Virus record (IMG/VR): IMGVR_UViG_3300025769_000450
Location: 1 to 33,294 of that record
Strand: one strand, 5' to 3'
Length of the DNA: 33,294 bases
Origin: a virus
Shown here piece by piece: positions 1-9,157 of this stretch; the stretch's first letter is position 1; the number at the start of each line of letters is the position of its first letter. Below the pieces are notes generated by a model. That model ran no database searches and was not told the DNA's origin. It saw nothing but the letters and a program-made list of their open reading frames with translations. The position numbers and the translations under genes were made by a program.

Positions 1-713
1 GAAGCTTTCATATCAGCCGGATCCATAACACCATTAGCAATACCTGTACTTACGGCAGCATTGATGGACTCTTTGTCATTCTTATAAATACGTTCTAGTG
101 CATCAACTGGATCCCCATCACCCCACGCCTCTTTAGGGAGGGCAGATAGAACGCTTATTACATTTTCTGGTGATCTAACTTGTAGAGTCTGTATCTGATT
201 GAATGCATTCTTTAGAGAATCTCCATAACCTTCTGCGGCCATAGAAGTCAATTCCTCTTCATTGATATCAAATTGATTGTCTACTAGACCTTCGCCAGCT
301 CTATTTGTCAACTGATCACGAACCATAGATTCCAATTGAGTAGAGAATGAACCTAAACCTTGTAGGGTCTGTGTTCTCTCTTTAGCGTCTTCAGCGGCTT
401 GTTTATCTATACGTTGTCTAGCATCTACAGTAGTGAGAAAGTCCTGTCTAGAGGTAAGTCCTGCGCTCTCAGCACTACCCTGCTCTTGAGGCTTCTCTTG
501 TTGAGCAGCCTGTTCATTATTTGCTGATTCAGGATTCATCTGTTGAGCTGGAGTTCCCATCATCTTAGATTGATCTGGGGTCATACCACCGGCAGCGGCA
601 TCCATAGGCGACGCAGCAGTAGGAGAGGTAGCTTTAGCTGCTGCCTCTTTCTCCGCTTTCTTGGCTTCTTCTTCAGGAGAAGTACCCATGATGTTGTTTA
701 ATACGCCTGCCAT
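1..713 (-). CDS. Putative phage virion protein, C-terminus cut by window edge
   Basis: An open frame of 237 codons starts at the ATG ending at 713 and runs off the left edge, so the C-terminus is missing. GAGG lies just upstream of the ATG, and a near-consensus sigma-70 promoter sits immediately before it inside the end of the preceding gene. Residues 1-90 are low complexity, rich in Ala, Glu, Gln, Met and Pro. The rest is predicted helical (runs such as QRIDKQAAEDAKERTQTL). I do not recognise a family. Its place after the two tubular-like tail genes is where podoviruses encode internal or ejected virion proteins, so that role is an inference from position only. Confidence 0.75.
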   Translation of the reverse strand, partial: MAGVLNNIMGTSPEEEAKKAEKEAAAKATSPTAASPMDAAAGGMTPDQSKMMGTPAQQMNPESANNEQAAQQEKPQEQGSAESAGLTSRQDFLTTVDARQRIDKQAAEDAKERTQTLQGLGSFSTQLESMVRDQLTNRAGEGLVDNQFDINEEELTSMAAEGYGDSLKNAFNQIQTLQVRSPENVISVLSALPKEAWGDGDPVDALERIYKNDKESINAAVSTGIANGVMDPADMKA

Positions 714-734
714 GTAAAAACCTCACATATATCT

Positions 735-763
735 ATTTTATCACTCTACGAATCATTTGTCAA
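735..763 (-). promoter_or_regulatory. Sigma-70 promoter for the 1-713 gene
   Basis: Read on the minus strand, TTGACA (763-758) is followed by exactly 17 bases and TAAAAT (740-735). The predicted start near 728 leaves a leader of only about 15 bases before the ATG, just enough for the GAGG ribosome site. The -35 lies inside the 3' end of the large tail gene. Confidence 0.8.
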
Positions 764-3700
764 GGCTTGATCCATACCTAGACCATTTTCAATATTTAAC
801 TTAAAGTCGATAGAAGTTACTATCAAATTCTCGTCCTTAGTTCCATGATCAAGTTTGAATTGATAGAACTGTAGAGTCCTGTCAGTAGGGGATAGACCTA
901 TTGAGTAGATACTCTTAGTTTCTGTCCTGTCAATTTCATCCATAGGAACAAAGTCATCAAAGTCTGCAGAATTAGAAGGATACAAATCAGTAACTCCATC
1001 AGTACCATCCAAATAGATGGTCACTCTATTAAGAGTCACTCTTGTTGCCTTATCTCCAAACGATTGAGCGCCATAAGTCCAAGATGATTCTATTGCCTTG
1101 CTGTCATCTCTATAGTCCGTTTTCGTACCAGTGTTACGAATTGAGAACATCTTACTTTCATATATTCCGAAGTAGACACCTTCAGTAGTTTCTTTCCAAG
1201 ACCTAGCGTTGATATTGTCATAAGTAACCCACGCACCTTCTTGCGTTTCAGGAGTCTTAATGAAGTCATAAACAACTGCTTCAGAGGTAGTAGAACCATC
1301 ATTCACAGAAACACTTAACTTATATTTACGATTGAGTGAATCTAAGAAACCAACAGCATCACCTCTTTTGTTTACGCTATCTCTCCAATATGATTCAATA
1401 TTTCTACCAACATATTCTACTACTAGGTTTCTGTCAATAACATAAACACCAGTGTCATTAGCGAAGAACACTCTACCATCAACAGCAACTATTGATTCAG
1501 GTAAGGTACAACCTTGTCCCCATGTTTCTAATTTCTTAGCAGTCCTTTGAGTAGTATCAACAACGTAGATAGAGCTCTCTTTAAATACTAGAACATAACT
1601 AGAAAGAGAAGTGTCCTCACCAGCAGACACGCCAAAGAATCCACTGATACCTGTTATAACTTGACCATCATCAGCAGCTACATCAATTATAGAATCTGAT
1701 TCAGTAGCGAATAAAGTAAAAGGATTGTCAACAACGTCGGGATAATTATCATAAGAAAGTACTACTCTCGATCTGAAGCTTAAAGGTTTACTGGTTATGT
1801 CAACCACTGTATTTGTATAATCTATTGTAGGTTCTAGAGCAGAGTCTGTAGACGCTTGTAGTCTTTTAGGAATGTAACCATTGATAAATACTTGCACATT
1901 CTTCTTAGCTAGAGTCTGATCATGATCAGTGTAATCGATTGCAAAACTAGTCAAGTCATCAAAAGCTTCTACAACTAGATTGTTGTAACCTACTGTGTCA
2001 CCCCAACGAGCTTGACAGAACCCACCTAACTCTGGTAAGTTATCTGAAGCAACATCCATAGCAGCTTTATCTATGAAGTCCTGTTCTCTCATAACATCAT
2101 TGATTGCTCTACCAAGATCTAGACCTAATCTGTTTGCAGGAACTGAATAACCATCAGATATAGCAGTTTGATCATGAGTTATAGAGCTTGAGGAAAGTCT
2201 GCAAAGAAGTGGGACAACAACGACATTATTAGTTGTAGGGTCATAGCTTCCGCCACTAGCTGCAGCAGCAACTATTAGACTTAGAGAATCAGCCACGTAA
2301 TCTACAGGATCTAATTCATCAGCAATCTGTTTTCCTATATTTATAGTAATAGATGAAGCGGTAGCAGCAACAACTCTATAATGACCAGCCAACACACCGA
2401 ATCTACCTACTTCACCTTTACCTACTATTTGTACATAATCAGGAGCACCAAACTTAGTATCGTCTAGAGTCACTCCGAATTGAATGAAATTGTCACCACT
2501 TATCTCTGACTTCACAATAGATCCTACAGAAGCTACAGCAGAATGAATTAAGTCTTCAGCTTGAACCTGTAATGTATCTGAAGCTAATTCAGGAGTATTG
2601 TAGAATACAAACCTCTGATCACCACCTTCTTGCCAAGTGATAGCTCCAGTTATTCTTGTTAAACATATTGCAGTTCTTAAGAAAGAGTTTTCTGTCAATG
2701 AGAATCCTTGGAGGTCTTCAAATCCAACATCAAGTCTTGAATTAGAACGAACACCTGCGTATATCATCTTGTTACCATTGTTAGTCATATAAGTTGACTT
2801 AGGTGGAACAGTTATAGCTTGAGGAAGTTCTAGTCCTTTTAGATTTACTGAAACCCTATCTGAAGAATTTCTATCAATAGATTGATCTGGCTTATAGTCT
2901 TCAAATAGAACAGTACCACTAGCAGTAGCATCTGATGGAGAGAATCCTTGAAGTTCTGGAAATCTTTTAGTAGCTACAGGATAGAATATAGCTTGATCTG
3001 GACCAGCTTCTGGATAACCTAAAGTTCTAAATAGACGTATTCTCATTCGTGACCAATCAATTTCAGCAGCACTTGAAGGAAATACAGTACATTTATGACT
3101 GATAGTAGAAGGGCTGTAAATTGTCAATTTTGTTTCATTAGCGCCTGTAGTTGGCCCAGTACCTACCTGTAGGTTTCTATCTACTGATTCTAATCTCATA
3201 TAGTATCTGAAAGATGTAGGAATGTATAGGGAACCATTTGATCCTGAAAGATCTGTATCTATGTTAAGTTTGATCTCTTTAGCAGCAGCATCATAGTCTT
3301 TTAGAGTTGTTTCATATATTGTTCCACCAACATTGATATCGATTCTCCCACCTACTTGAGGAAGATCTGAAAGAGGCGGCATGTTTACAGTGAATGGACA
3401 AGTCAGTACATCAGCAGCCCATGTAGTATCAGTAAATGTAAATGCATTTGGAAGAAGCCCTGAAGTGGCATCTTCTGTTATCCATGAGTTTGATCTTATA
3501 GGCCAGTTAGGAATTCCAGCATCTTGAGTTATAACTCCATCATACTTCTTAACTGGATCTGTTTCGTTAGTAAAGAATACTGAATTTGATAATGCGGCAG
3601 ATTGAACCTTATAGTTAGCTTCTGCATCTTCATATTGTTCAGCATTAACATCAACAACATTAGTTGGAGTTCTAGACAAAATAAGCCTACCATCTAGTTT

Positions 3701-5938
3701 TATAGTAGTTACAATACCACTTCTACCCGTGACTTCAACTGCTTCATCAATTGTTATAGTCTTAGCTTCAGTATCAATAGCAAGTATTTTGAATTTTCTT
3801 TTGTAACCAAGTAAAGGAACTAGGTCACCTTTAACAAACCAATCTGTAGATTTGACAGGAAGAACATCAGTTACTCTTCTATATGATAGAGGTACAGCAG
3901 GTTGAATAGTCACACCACTTAGAACATCACATATCCAAATTTCATTATTCACTTCATCTATACTAGATATACAAGCTCCTTCAATGAAGTTCACTTTATC
4001 GTCTACTTTGCCAGAAGGCGTAGAAGCTAGAGTCAAGTAGTCAGTATTAACACGAACTCTAGTACCAGAAGACACATTACATGGAGTGTAAGTAGGAAGT
4101 CCCGGAACAGATAGAACCACAGTGCCTTCTACTTCATCCGTAGATAGAACTTCCCATTCACCATTATATTCTGGAACTTCTGCATTTCTAATACTCATAA
4201 TATCTCTATTAGGTACTAGTGTATTTATGGATCCCTCAGTCACATTATCTAGTTTCAAAGTGACTTTAACTGTTCCATTCTTTAAGTTGTTAACTTTTAA
4301 AGCTTCTACTTCCCCGTCAACAATACCAGAACCAACAACACCTCTATTCTTCCCACCTAATGTTGTATGAGAACCGAAGAACGTGTCAACCACTTGAGCA
4401 CTTACACCTTGAATATCTTGAAGATCTACATCTGTAATAGGAAAGTATTGTCTATTTTCTGTTTCTGGAGAATCATTCCATAGATCTCCTTGACTTATAG
4501 CTATCAATTTATTGAAGTCTTTACCAGACCATTCATCTATCTTTTTAATTTCTCTATATTGTTCTCTGTTATTTATAGTTAGGATATCATCTTGAGAGAA
4601 TCCATGTACCCATGTACCAGAGACTTCAGATTTATCTAAATCAAAATCACCAGCATTACCATTAGATATGAGTCCTTCAGCAGAAGTCCATATACCTTGT
4701 GCGGGATTTTCAACTTCAATACCTGCTACAATTGGAGTAGAAGGAAATCTCACAAACTTAACTTGTGTATTTTCTGCAGGATCCATTGAATAGGTACATG
4801 TTAAAGTTTTAGTTGATTGATCATAAATTATAGAATTAGGAATAACTTCTTCTTGAATAGAATCAACACCATCAGGAACGACTCTATATAGAGCTGTTGT
4901 GTTGTATCTAACTGAGACATTCGGTATAGAAATGACTTGAGCACCCGGATCGTTTGGATCGCCATTAGGAATAACATCTTGTATAACACACGATTCTCCA
5001 TTTACAGAATCATCAATAGTATAAAATAGAATATCATAAGAAGCAGCTTCAGTTGAAGTGAAGCCAACCTCTAATACTCTATTACCAGTAGAAGCATCTG
5101 TAGTAAGTTCTACCATATCAGGAACGAAAGTCTCTTGAGTAGATCCAGTATCTATAAGACAAAAGACTTTGAAGTTAGGAAAAGGAGCATCAACAAATTC
5201 TTCAGTGTCTAGAGGAATCGTTGCAGTAGTGTATAGGAATCCACTACTAGCAGAAGAAGACACAGCTCCAAGAAAGGAACCAGCAGTGTCGTCAACGTCA
5301 ACATCATCAGTAGCACCATCAGCAGGAGCTAGGAATGAGAATTTAGTGAAAGAAGTTTGAGACTTCTCAATTGCAGGATCAATAACAATAGGTGTGAAAA
5401 GGTCTTCAGAATCTGCACCATCATCAGAGAATCTGAATGTAGCCTGAAATTTACCACCACCAGTATCGGTATTTTCTATTCCATTAGGAATTACATATTC
5501 AGCGAATTGAAGTGAATCAGTACCTTGTTGAAGTAGACTGATACCTATATCATATCCCCTACCATGCTCTACGTTCACGAACGCATTACCTTCAATAGTG
5601 AAATTTGATAAGTTTTCATATGTAGGAAAATAGTAAGACTTCGCACCACTTTCTGTATACTGAGATACAACAATAGGACCAGCTTCTACAAGAGAAGCAT
5701 CTAGAGAATCAGGAAGAGTCAATTCAACTTTGTCACCGTTAACTACTACATTTTGAATTCTTATTGGAACTTCTCTAAAATGCTGATAGCCTTTTCTCTT
5801 TTCTATATAACCGGAAGTGTTAGTATCCATGTTATACATAGATCTAGCAAATCCCTTTTTAGTCTTGTCAGGAGTATTCCTATTATCAAGACCACGAGAA
5901 ATCACTGTATGTTGATCAGTTGATTTGTTTCCTGCCAT
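746..5938 (-). CDS. Very large tail protein, nozzle (T7 gp12)-like by position
   Basis: This 1730-residue protein is the largest in the window. The N-terminus (VISRGLDNRNTPDKTKKGFA, then YNMDTNTSGYIEKRKGYQ) resembles the opening of phage tail-tube/nozzle proteins, which begin with a short 'genes list then RPG/KRKG' segment. The C-terminal third (about 1380-1600) has repeated beta strands of the type SSIYVVDTTQ, GRVFFANDTGVYVID, suggesting a propeller-like fold. The middle is beta-rich with many short Val/Thr/Asp strands. TAGGAT precedes the ATG. It follows the gp11-like gene by eight bases, the usual pair order. It is about twice the length of T7 gp12, so extra domains are inserted. Assignment rests on order and weak sequence character. 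Confidence 0.6.
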   Translation of the reverse strand: MAGNKSTDQHTVISRGLDNRNTPDKTKKGFARSMYNMDTNTSGYIEKRKGYQHFREVPIRIQNVVVNGDKVELTLPDSLDASLVEAGPIVVSQYTESGAKSYYFPTYENLSNFTIEGNAFVNVEHGRGYDIGISLLQQGTDSLQFAEYVIPNGIENTDTGGGKFQATFRFSDDGADSEDLFTPIVIDPAIEKSQTSFTKFSFLAPADGATDDVDVDDTAGSFLGAVSSSASSGFLYTTATIPLDTEEFVDAPFPNFKVFCLIDTGSTQETFVPDMVELTTDASTGNRVLEVGFTSTEAASYDILFYTIDDSVNGESCVIQDVIPNGDPNDPGAQVISIPNVSVRYNTTALYRVVPDGVDSIQEEVIPNSIIYDQSTKTLTCTYSMDPAENTQVKFVRFPSTPIVAGIEVENPAQGIWTSAEGLISNGNAGDFDLDKSEVSGTWVHGFSQDDILTINNREQYREIKKIDEWSGKDFNKLIAISQGDLWNDSPETENRQYFPITDVDLQDIQGVSAQVVDTFFGSHTTLGGKNRGVVGSGIVDGEVEALKVNNLKNGTVKVTLKLDNVTEGSINTLVPNRDIMSIRNAEVPEYNGEWEVLSTDEVEGTVVLSVPGLPTYTPCNVSSGTRVRVNTDYLTLASTPSGKVDDKVNFIEGACISSIDEVNNEIWICDVLSGVTIQPAVPLSYRRVTDVLPVKSTDWFVKGDLVPLLGYKRKFKILAIDTEAKTITIDEAVEVTGRSGIVTTIKLDGRLILSRTPTNVVDVNAEQYEDAEANYKVQSAALSNSVFFTNETDPVKKYDGVITQDAGIPNWPIRSNSWITEDATSGLLPNAFTFTDTTWAADVLTCPFTVNMPPLSDLPQVGGRIDINVGGTIYETTLKDYDAAAKEIKLNIDTDLSGSNGSLYIPTSFRYYMRLESVDRNLQVGTGPTTGANETKLTIYSPSTISHKCTVFPSSAAEIDWSRMRIRLFRTLGYPEAGPDQAIFYPVATKRFPELQGFSPSDATASGTVLFEDYKPDQSIDRNSSDRVSVNLKGLELPQAITVPPKSTYMTNNGNKMIYAGVRSNSRLDVGFEDLQGFSLTENSFLRTAICLTRITGAITWQEGGDQRFVFYNTPELASDTLQVQAEDLIHSAVASVGSIVKSEISGDNFIQFGVTLDDTKFGAPDYVQIVGKGEVGRFGVLAGHYRVVAATASSITINIGKQIADELDPVDYVADSLSLIVAAAASGGSYDPTTNNVVVVPLLCRLSSSSITHDQTAISDGYSVPANRLGLDLGRAINDVMREQDFIDKAAMDVASDNLPELGGFCQARWGDTVGYNNLVVEAFDDLTSFAIDYTDHDQTLAKKNVQVFINGYIPKRLQASTDSALEPTIDYTNTVVDITSKPLSFRSRVVLSYDNYPDVVDNPFTLFATESDSIIDVAADDGQVITGISGFFGVSAGEDTSLSSYVLVFKESSIYVVDTTQRTAKKLETWGQGCTLPESIVAVDGRVFFANDTGVYVIDRNLVVEYVGRNIESYWRDSVNKRGDAVGFLDSLNRKYKLSVSVNDGSTTSEAVVYDFIKTPETQEGAWVTYDNINARSWKETTEGVYFGIYESKMFSIRNTGTKTDYRDDSKAIESSWTYGAQSFGDKATRVTLNRVTIYLDGTDGVTDLYPSNSADFDDFVPMDEIDRTETKSIYSIGLSPTDRTLQFYQFKLDHGTKDENLIVTSIDFKLNIENGLGMDQALTNDS

Positions 5939-5946
5939 TTTATATC

Positions 5947-6936
5947 CTACTTGATATTACGTCTAAGTCTTCCGCGCTGCCAAATACCAGAGGTATTCTT
6001 TATAGTCTTAGTTCCTTCACGTCCAGCTTTAGAACTTGTGATATCATCTTCTAATTTATCTAGTCTTTGTGATTGACCACTTTTTAGAGTTCCGAGAGTA
6101 TCTCTGATCTCATTAGTAGCGTATTGAATGATATAGTTTTCGATAGGTTTTGGGAATAGAACTACACATGTACCACCAAGTGAGCACAGGTAATCATCAA
6201 GATCTACTACATCTTGCTCATCTAGAAGGGACTCACCACTGACATCTATGTTAAGTACTTTGTCTCTTGTAGGTACAGCTCTGAATTTAATCTGATCACC
6301 GTTGATCTCTTCTACTTGAAGTGAGCCTTTAATTTCACCAGTAGATGAATCCACTACACTGACATACTTCTTATATGTGTCAGAAACAGAAATGTCCTCT
6401 CCTACTGAATCAACAGTAATGAAAGGTCTTTGTGCTGGAGTGTCTGGTGGAACCTCTTCCACTGATTCAGATACAGCATCTATTCTGCCTTGTTGTTTTA
6501 CTAGTTTACCTAAGTCTTGTAAGTACCATATACGGACTGTTATGGAACGTACAGGATTAGGGAAAACCATATTCCTTCCGACTAGCGCCCATGCTGGGGG
6601 AACGAGGTCGGTTGCGTTGGTTGTTAGAGGGCCTAAGGCTTGGAACGTCATTCGAGTGATTGGTTCCCACCTATTTGAGTCTCCTGTCTTGCACTCAAGC
6701 TTGACAACTCTATCTTCAAAAGCTCTAGGAGGGATAGCTAATTTAGTATCTCCCTGAGACATCTGAACGTCTTCATACCTCAATAGAGGTTCAAGATATT
6801 GCTTAGCCATTTTGTTGTAAGCGTAATCTTTACCTCTGTTAAGGGCATCTAGAATCATCTGATCGCTGACTTGAGACTTATTGCTCTCTTGTACATTAAA
6901 CCTGATTTGTCTAATTAGGTCATTTACAGTTTGCAT
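5947..6936 (-). CDS. Tail adaptor / tail tubular protein A (T7 gp11)-like
   Basis: The 329-residue product begins MQTVNDLIRQIRFNVQESNK and continues with DQMILDALNRGKDYAYNKMA. This amphipathic start, followed by a beta-rich body, is typical of head-to-tail adaptor proteins of podoviruses. In that family the protein forms a ring below the portal. A Pro/Asp-containing beta region fills residues 95-250, and a basic C-terminus (WQRGRLRRNIK) ends it. AGGA sits seven bases before the ATG. It starts next to the end of the acidic 81-residue gene and is followed by the giant tail gene. A patch around 6580-6660 is noticeably richer in G and C than the rest. Family call is by recognition, not alignment. 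Confidence 0.6.
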   Translation of the reverse strand: MQTVNDLIRQIRFNVQESNKSQVSDQMILDALNRGKDYAYNKMAKQYLEPLLRYEDVQMSQGDTKLAIPPRAFEDRVVKLECKTGDSNRWEPITRMTFQALGPLTTNATDLVPPAWALVGRNMVFPNPVRSITVRIWYLQDLGKLVKQQGRIDAVSESVEEVPPDTPAQRPFITVDSVGEDISVSDTYKKYVSVVDSSTGEIKGSLQVEEINGDQIKFRAVPTRDKVLNIDVSGESLLDEQDVVDLDDYLCSLGGTCVVLFPKPIENYIIQYATNEIRDTLGTLKSGQSQRLDKLEDDITSSKAGREGTKTIKNTSGIWQRGRLRRNIK

Positions 6937-6937
6937 A

Positions 6938-7183
6938 TTATAGTCCTAAGTCTAGGTCTTCCTCTTCTTCAGCGCCTTCTTCATCAGCAGGAGCTTCCTC
7001 TTCTTCAGCTTCTTCTTCGTCATCAAGAAGATCTCTCTTTTTCATCTCTGCGATTAGGTCTTCATCTGAAGCGTCTGACAGGTCTACGCCCTCTGCAGCT
7101 TCTTCTTCCGCGCCTTCTTCATCAGCAAAAAGATCGATTTCCTTTTCTTCATCCATTGGCATTTCAAGATCTAAGTCTTTCAT
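6938..7183 (-). CDS. Small highly acidic protein, unknown function
   Basis: The product is 81 residues if translation starts at the ATG ending at 7183, chosen because AAAGGA lies six bases upstream. An in-frame ATG 15 bases earlier lacks a good ribosome site. About half of the residues are Glu or Asp, in two similar runs (DEEGAEEEAAEG and DEEGAEEEEDLDLG) separated by LSDASDEDLIAEMKKRDLL. A sigma-70 promoter lies directly upstream. It sits just ahead of the adaptor-like gene. Extreme acidity suggests a disordered protein or DNA mimic, but no function can be assigned. Confidence 0.75.
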   Translation of the reverse strand: MKDLDLEMPMDEEKEIDLFADEEGAEEEAAEGVDLSDASDEDLIAEMKKRDLLDDEEEAEEEEAPADEEGAEEEEDLDLGL

Positions 7184-7212
7184 TTTGTATCCTTTCATTT
7201 GGGTGCTCTTTT

Positions 7213-7241
7213 ATTATATCACACCCTTCCATATATGTCAA
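7213..7241 (-). promoter_or_regulatory. Perfect sigma-70 promoter before tail genes
   Basis: On the minus strand TTGACA (7241-7236) and TATAAT (7218-7213) both match consensus and are separated by 17 bases. The predicted start is near 7206, giving a leader of about 22 bases to the acidic-protein ATG. It lies in the short gap between the 279-residue gene and the acidic gene. Confidence 0.9.
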
Positions 7242-7256
7242 TTCAAAACACCGGCG

Positions 7257-8096
7257 CTATTTCCGGCGCTTAATCTCTTCTTCAATAAGCCACTCACAAA
7301 ACAGATAGTCATCCCCACAGTGGGTATGAATAGTCTTTCTTGGATCTGGTTTCCAATCTTTAGGCTCTCTCATTTGTATTGAGTGAGTCTTTCTGTCTCG
7401 AGAAGTAGGAAGTCTATCTGAAGGCCACCATTCTTCTTTTCCAAGTATTGCTAGGACTTGTGAGAAATCTCCTACCGCAATACGGTATAGAGGATTTTCT
7501 GGTCTTCTTTTCGCTTGCCATTTGAGTATAGACTTCTCAAACCACCAGTTCCATCCTACAAGTTGTCTTCTCAGTATGATGTGAAGAACTTGAAGATGTG
7601 CTCCATAATCATCTATTTGAGATCCCATATCTGCTGGAATCATATAAGCCCACCAATAGTTTCTATCAGTTAGCTTGTGTGCAATTATGGCAAAGGTTGC
7701 AAGGAGGCCGGGTAAGATCTGAGTTCTACCCCATTTCACTTTGAATTCATTCGCTTCGCCCATGAAGCCTTGATTGCGTAGAGCGTACTCTACTACATGC
7801 TCAGCAATATCACCTCTTTGGTTGTGCCAGCAGTACCATGCTAGGCCAACAAGCATATCTCTAGATATAGAGGAAGCTGATCCGTTTCCTTCTTCGCCAC
7901 ATACAAAACATTTAGGGTGTTGCAAACTTCTTCTGTGCCATAGAGTACCATCAAATGCTGCATCTATGTTCACATGAAAATCAGGAAGACAACCAAGAAG
8001 ACTAGAGAACAGAAGGGAATCACATTCTTTGTGATAGATGAATCCGTCTGAATCTCTGTGTTCTTGAATTAGATGTTTGTATAGGTCTGATTTCAT
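7257..8096 (-). CDS. Trp-rich protein of unknown function, tail region
   Basis: The 279-residue product is rich in Trp and His and helical in character. Recognisable segments are KCFVCGEEGNGSASSISRDM, LVGLAWYCWHNQRGDIAEHV and LVGWNWWFEKSILKW. A Ser-Arg-Asp-Met followed by a Trp-rich helix, repeated along the chain, resembles helical toroid folds seen in some glycan-active enzymes, but I cannot identify catalytic residues and do not claim that activity. Its ATG overlaps the stop of the preceding fibre gene (TAATG), so the two are translationally coupled. A role in receptor or cell-wall interaction is possible from the context. Confidence 0.7.
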   Translation of the reverse strand: MKSDLYKHLIQEHRDSDGFIYHKECDSLLFSSLLGCLPDFHVNIDAAFDGTLWHRRSLQHPKCFVCGEEGNGSASSISRDMLVGLAWYCWHNQRGDIAEHVVEYALRNQGFMGEANEFKVKWGRTQILPGLLATFAIIAHKLTDRNYWWAYMIPADMGSQIDDYGAHLQVLHIILRRQLVGWNWWFEKSILKWQAKRRPENPLYRIAVGDFSQVLAILGKEEWWPSDRLPTSRDRKTHSIQMREPKDWKPDPRKTIHTHCGDDYLFCEWLIEEEIKRRK

Positions 8097-9157
8097 TATT
8101 CAAATCTCATTAAACATACAAAAGTTGCTTTATAAGTTTGACCGTTATATGGAGCACTTGCCTGTGCAAAAACCCTTCCACCTGAAGCTGTAATAGTACA
8201 ATCTGGATCTTGTCTAACATGAGAAAGTACAGCAGAAGAGCTTGATGTTATATTTATAAAAGCGTTACTCATTGCTGAATAAGAGCCACCTGTACCACTT
8301 CTGGATATAGTAACCATATACATACCAGATAGATTATTTACGACTCCGTTAGCAACAAGAGTAGGAGATGAACTACTTAGAACTGTTTTTGAAGAATATG
8401 ATTCAAATATATTCCCTGTTGTTGTTTCTGTGAAAGTCTTTTTACCTGAAAAAGTCTGATCTTCAGGAGTCACGGTCCCCGCCTCAGTTGCCGACGCTGG
8501 GGGGAGTCCAAGAGCTCCCGCTGCTACCGGTGTTTGCAAGTTGATGACTGGGTACGATTCAAGGTTAGCGTCGGCCCATGTTGGTTTTGACGCAAGCTTC
8601 ACTGTGCCTGAACCTATGAATGCAACCATAGATGAAGTTGAGGTAACAAGAAAATCATTTGTGCCAAGAGCAAGACCACCATCAGAATCATCCTGAGAAC
8701 CTGATCTCATTGCAAACGCTTGGTATTTTGTACCGCTTCCAGTGTTATCTAATACAATCCCATCAATACTTACCTGCAAACTCAGCGAAGCCGTTGCAGT
8801 GCCATGAATAGAGAAATAAAAATACCAGTCGCCATCTGAATCTGAATAGGCGTAACCTTTAGCCATTCGAGTAGCCCAACCGGCTGGTGTATTTGACAGG
8901 CTTAAATCTATAGTGTTAGTTCTAAAAGGACCATTAGGAACAGTTAATGAACCATTAGCTGCTAGGAAGTCAGTGTATTTACCGCTTGAGTTGTCGAGGG
9001 TACTTCCATCACAGTAACACACACCATCTTTCTGCTTTACACCATTTATAACTGGCCATGCTGAAGCGTTCTCCGTGATCTGCTTGATCGTTGTGATTGG
9101 ATCGAGCGATACTGGCTTGGTAGTTTTGTACGTCGATGTCTTCGAGCTTTGACGCAT
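8096..9157 (-). CDS. Tail fibre protein
   Basis: Start chosen at the ATG ending at 9157: it overlaps the stop of the upstream HNH gene as TAATG and has AAGGA before it. An earlier start at 9187 would lie 30 bases inside that gene. The 353-residue product opens with a segment (about 20-80: WPVINGVKQKDGVCYCDGST) that parallels the tail-collar region of the fibre encoded at 10029-11156. Residues about 215-250 hold a linker of the kind found in phage fibres (ATEAGTVTPEDQTFSGKKTF). The C-terminal part is Ser/Thr-rich beta and probably carries receptor contact. GC-rich patches near 8470-8600 and 9000-9130 contrast with AT-rich neighbours, which suggests mosaic exchange. Confidence 0.75.
   Translation of the reverse strand: MRQSSKTSTYKTTKPVSLDPITTIKQITENASAWPVINGVKQKDGVCYCDGSTLDNSSGKYTDFLAANGSLTVPNGPFRTNTIDLSLSNTPAGWATRMAKGYAYSDSDGDWYFYFSIHGTATASLSLQVSIDGIVLDNTGSGTKYQAFAMRSGSQDDSDGGLALGTNDFLVTSTSSMVAFIGSGTVKLASKPTWADANLESYPVINLQTPVAAGALGLPPASATEAGTVTPEDQTFSGKKTFTETTTGNIFESYSSKTVLSSSSPTLVANGVVNNLSGMYMVTISRSGTGGSYSAMSNAFINITSSSSAVLSHVRQDPDCTITASGGRVFAQASAPYNGQTYKATFVCLMRFE

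Noticed and set aside
1090-6757. Open frames antisense or in other frames inside the tail genes
   Set aside because: They lack ribosome sites and are shadows of the large structural genes.
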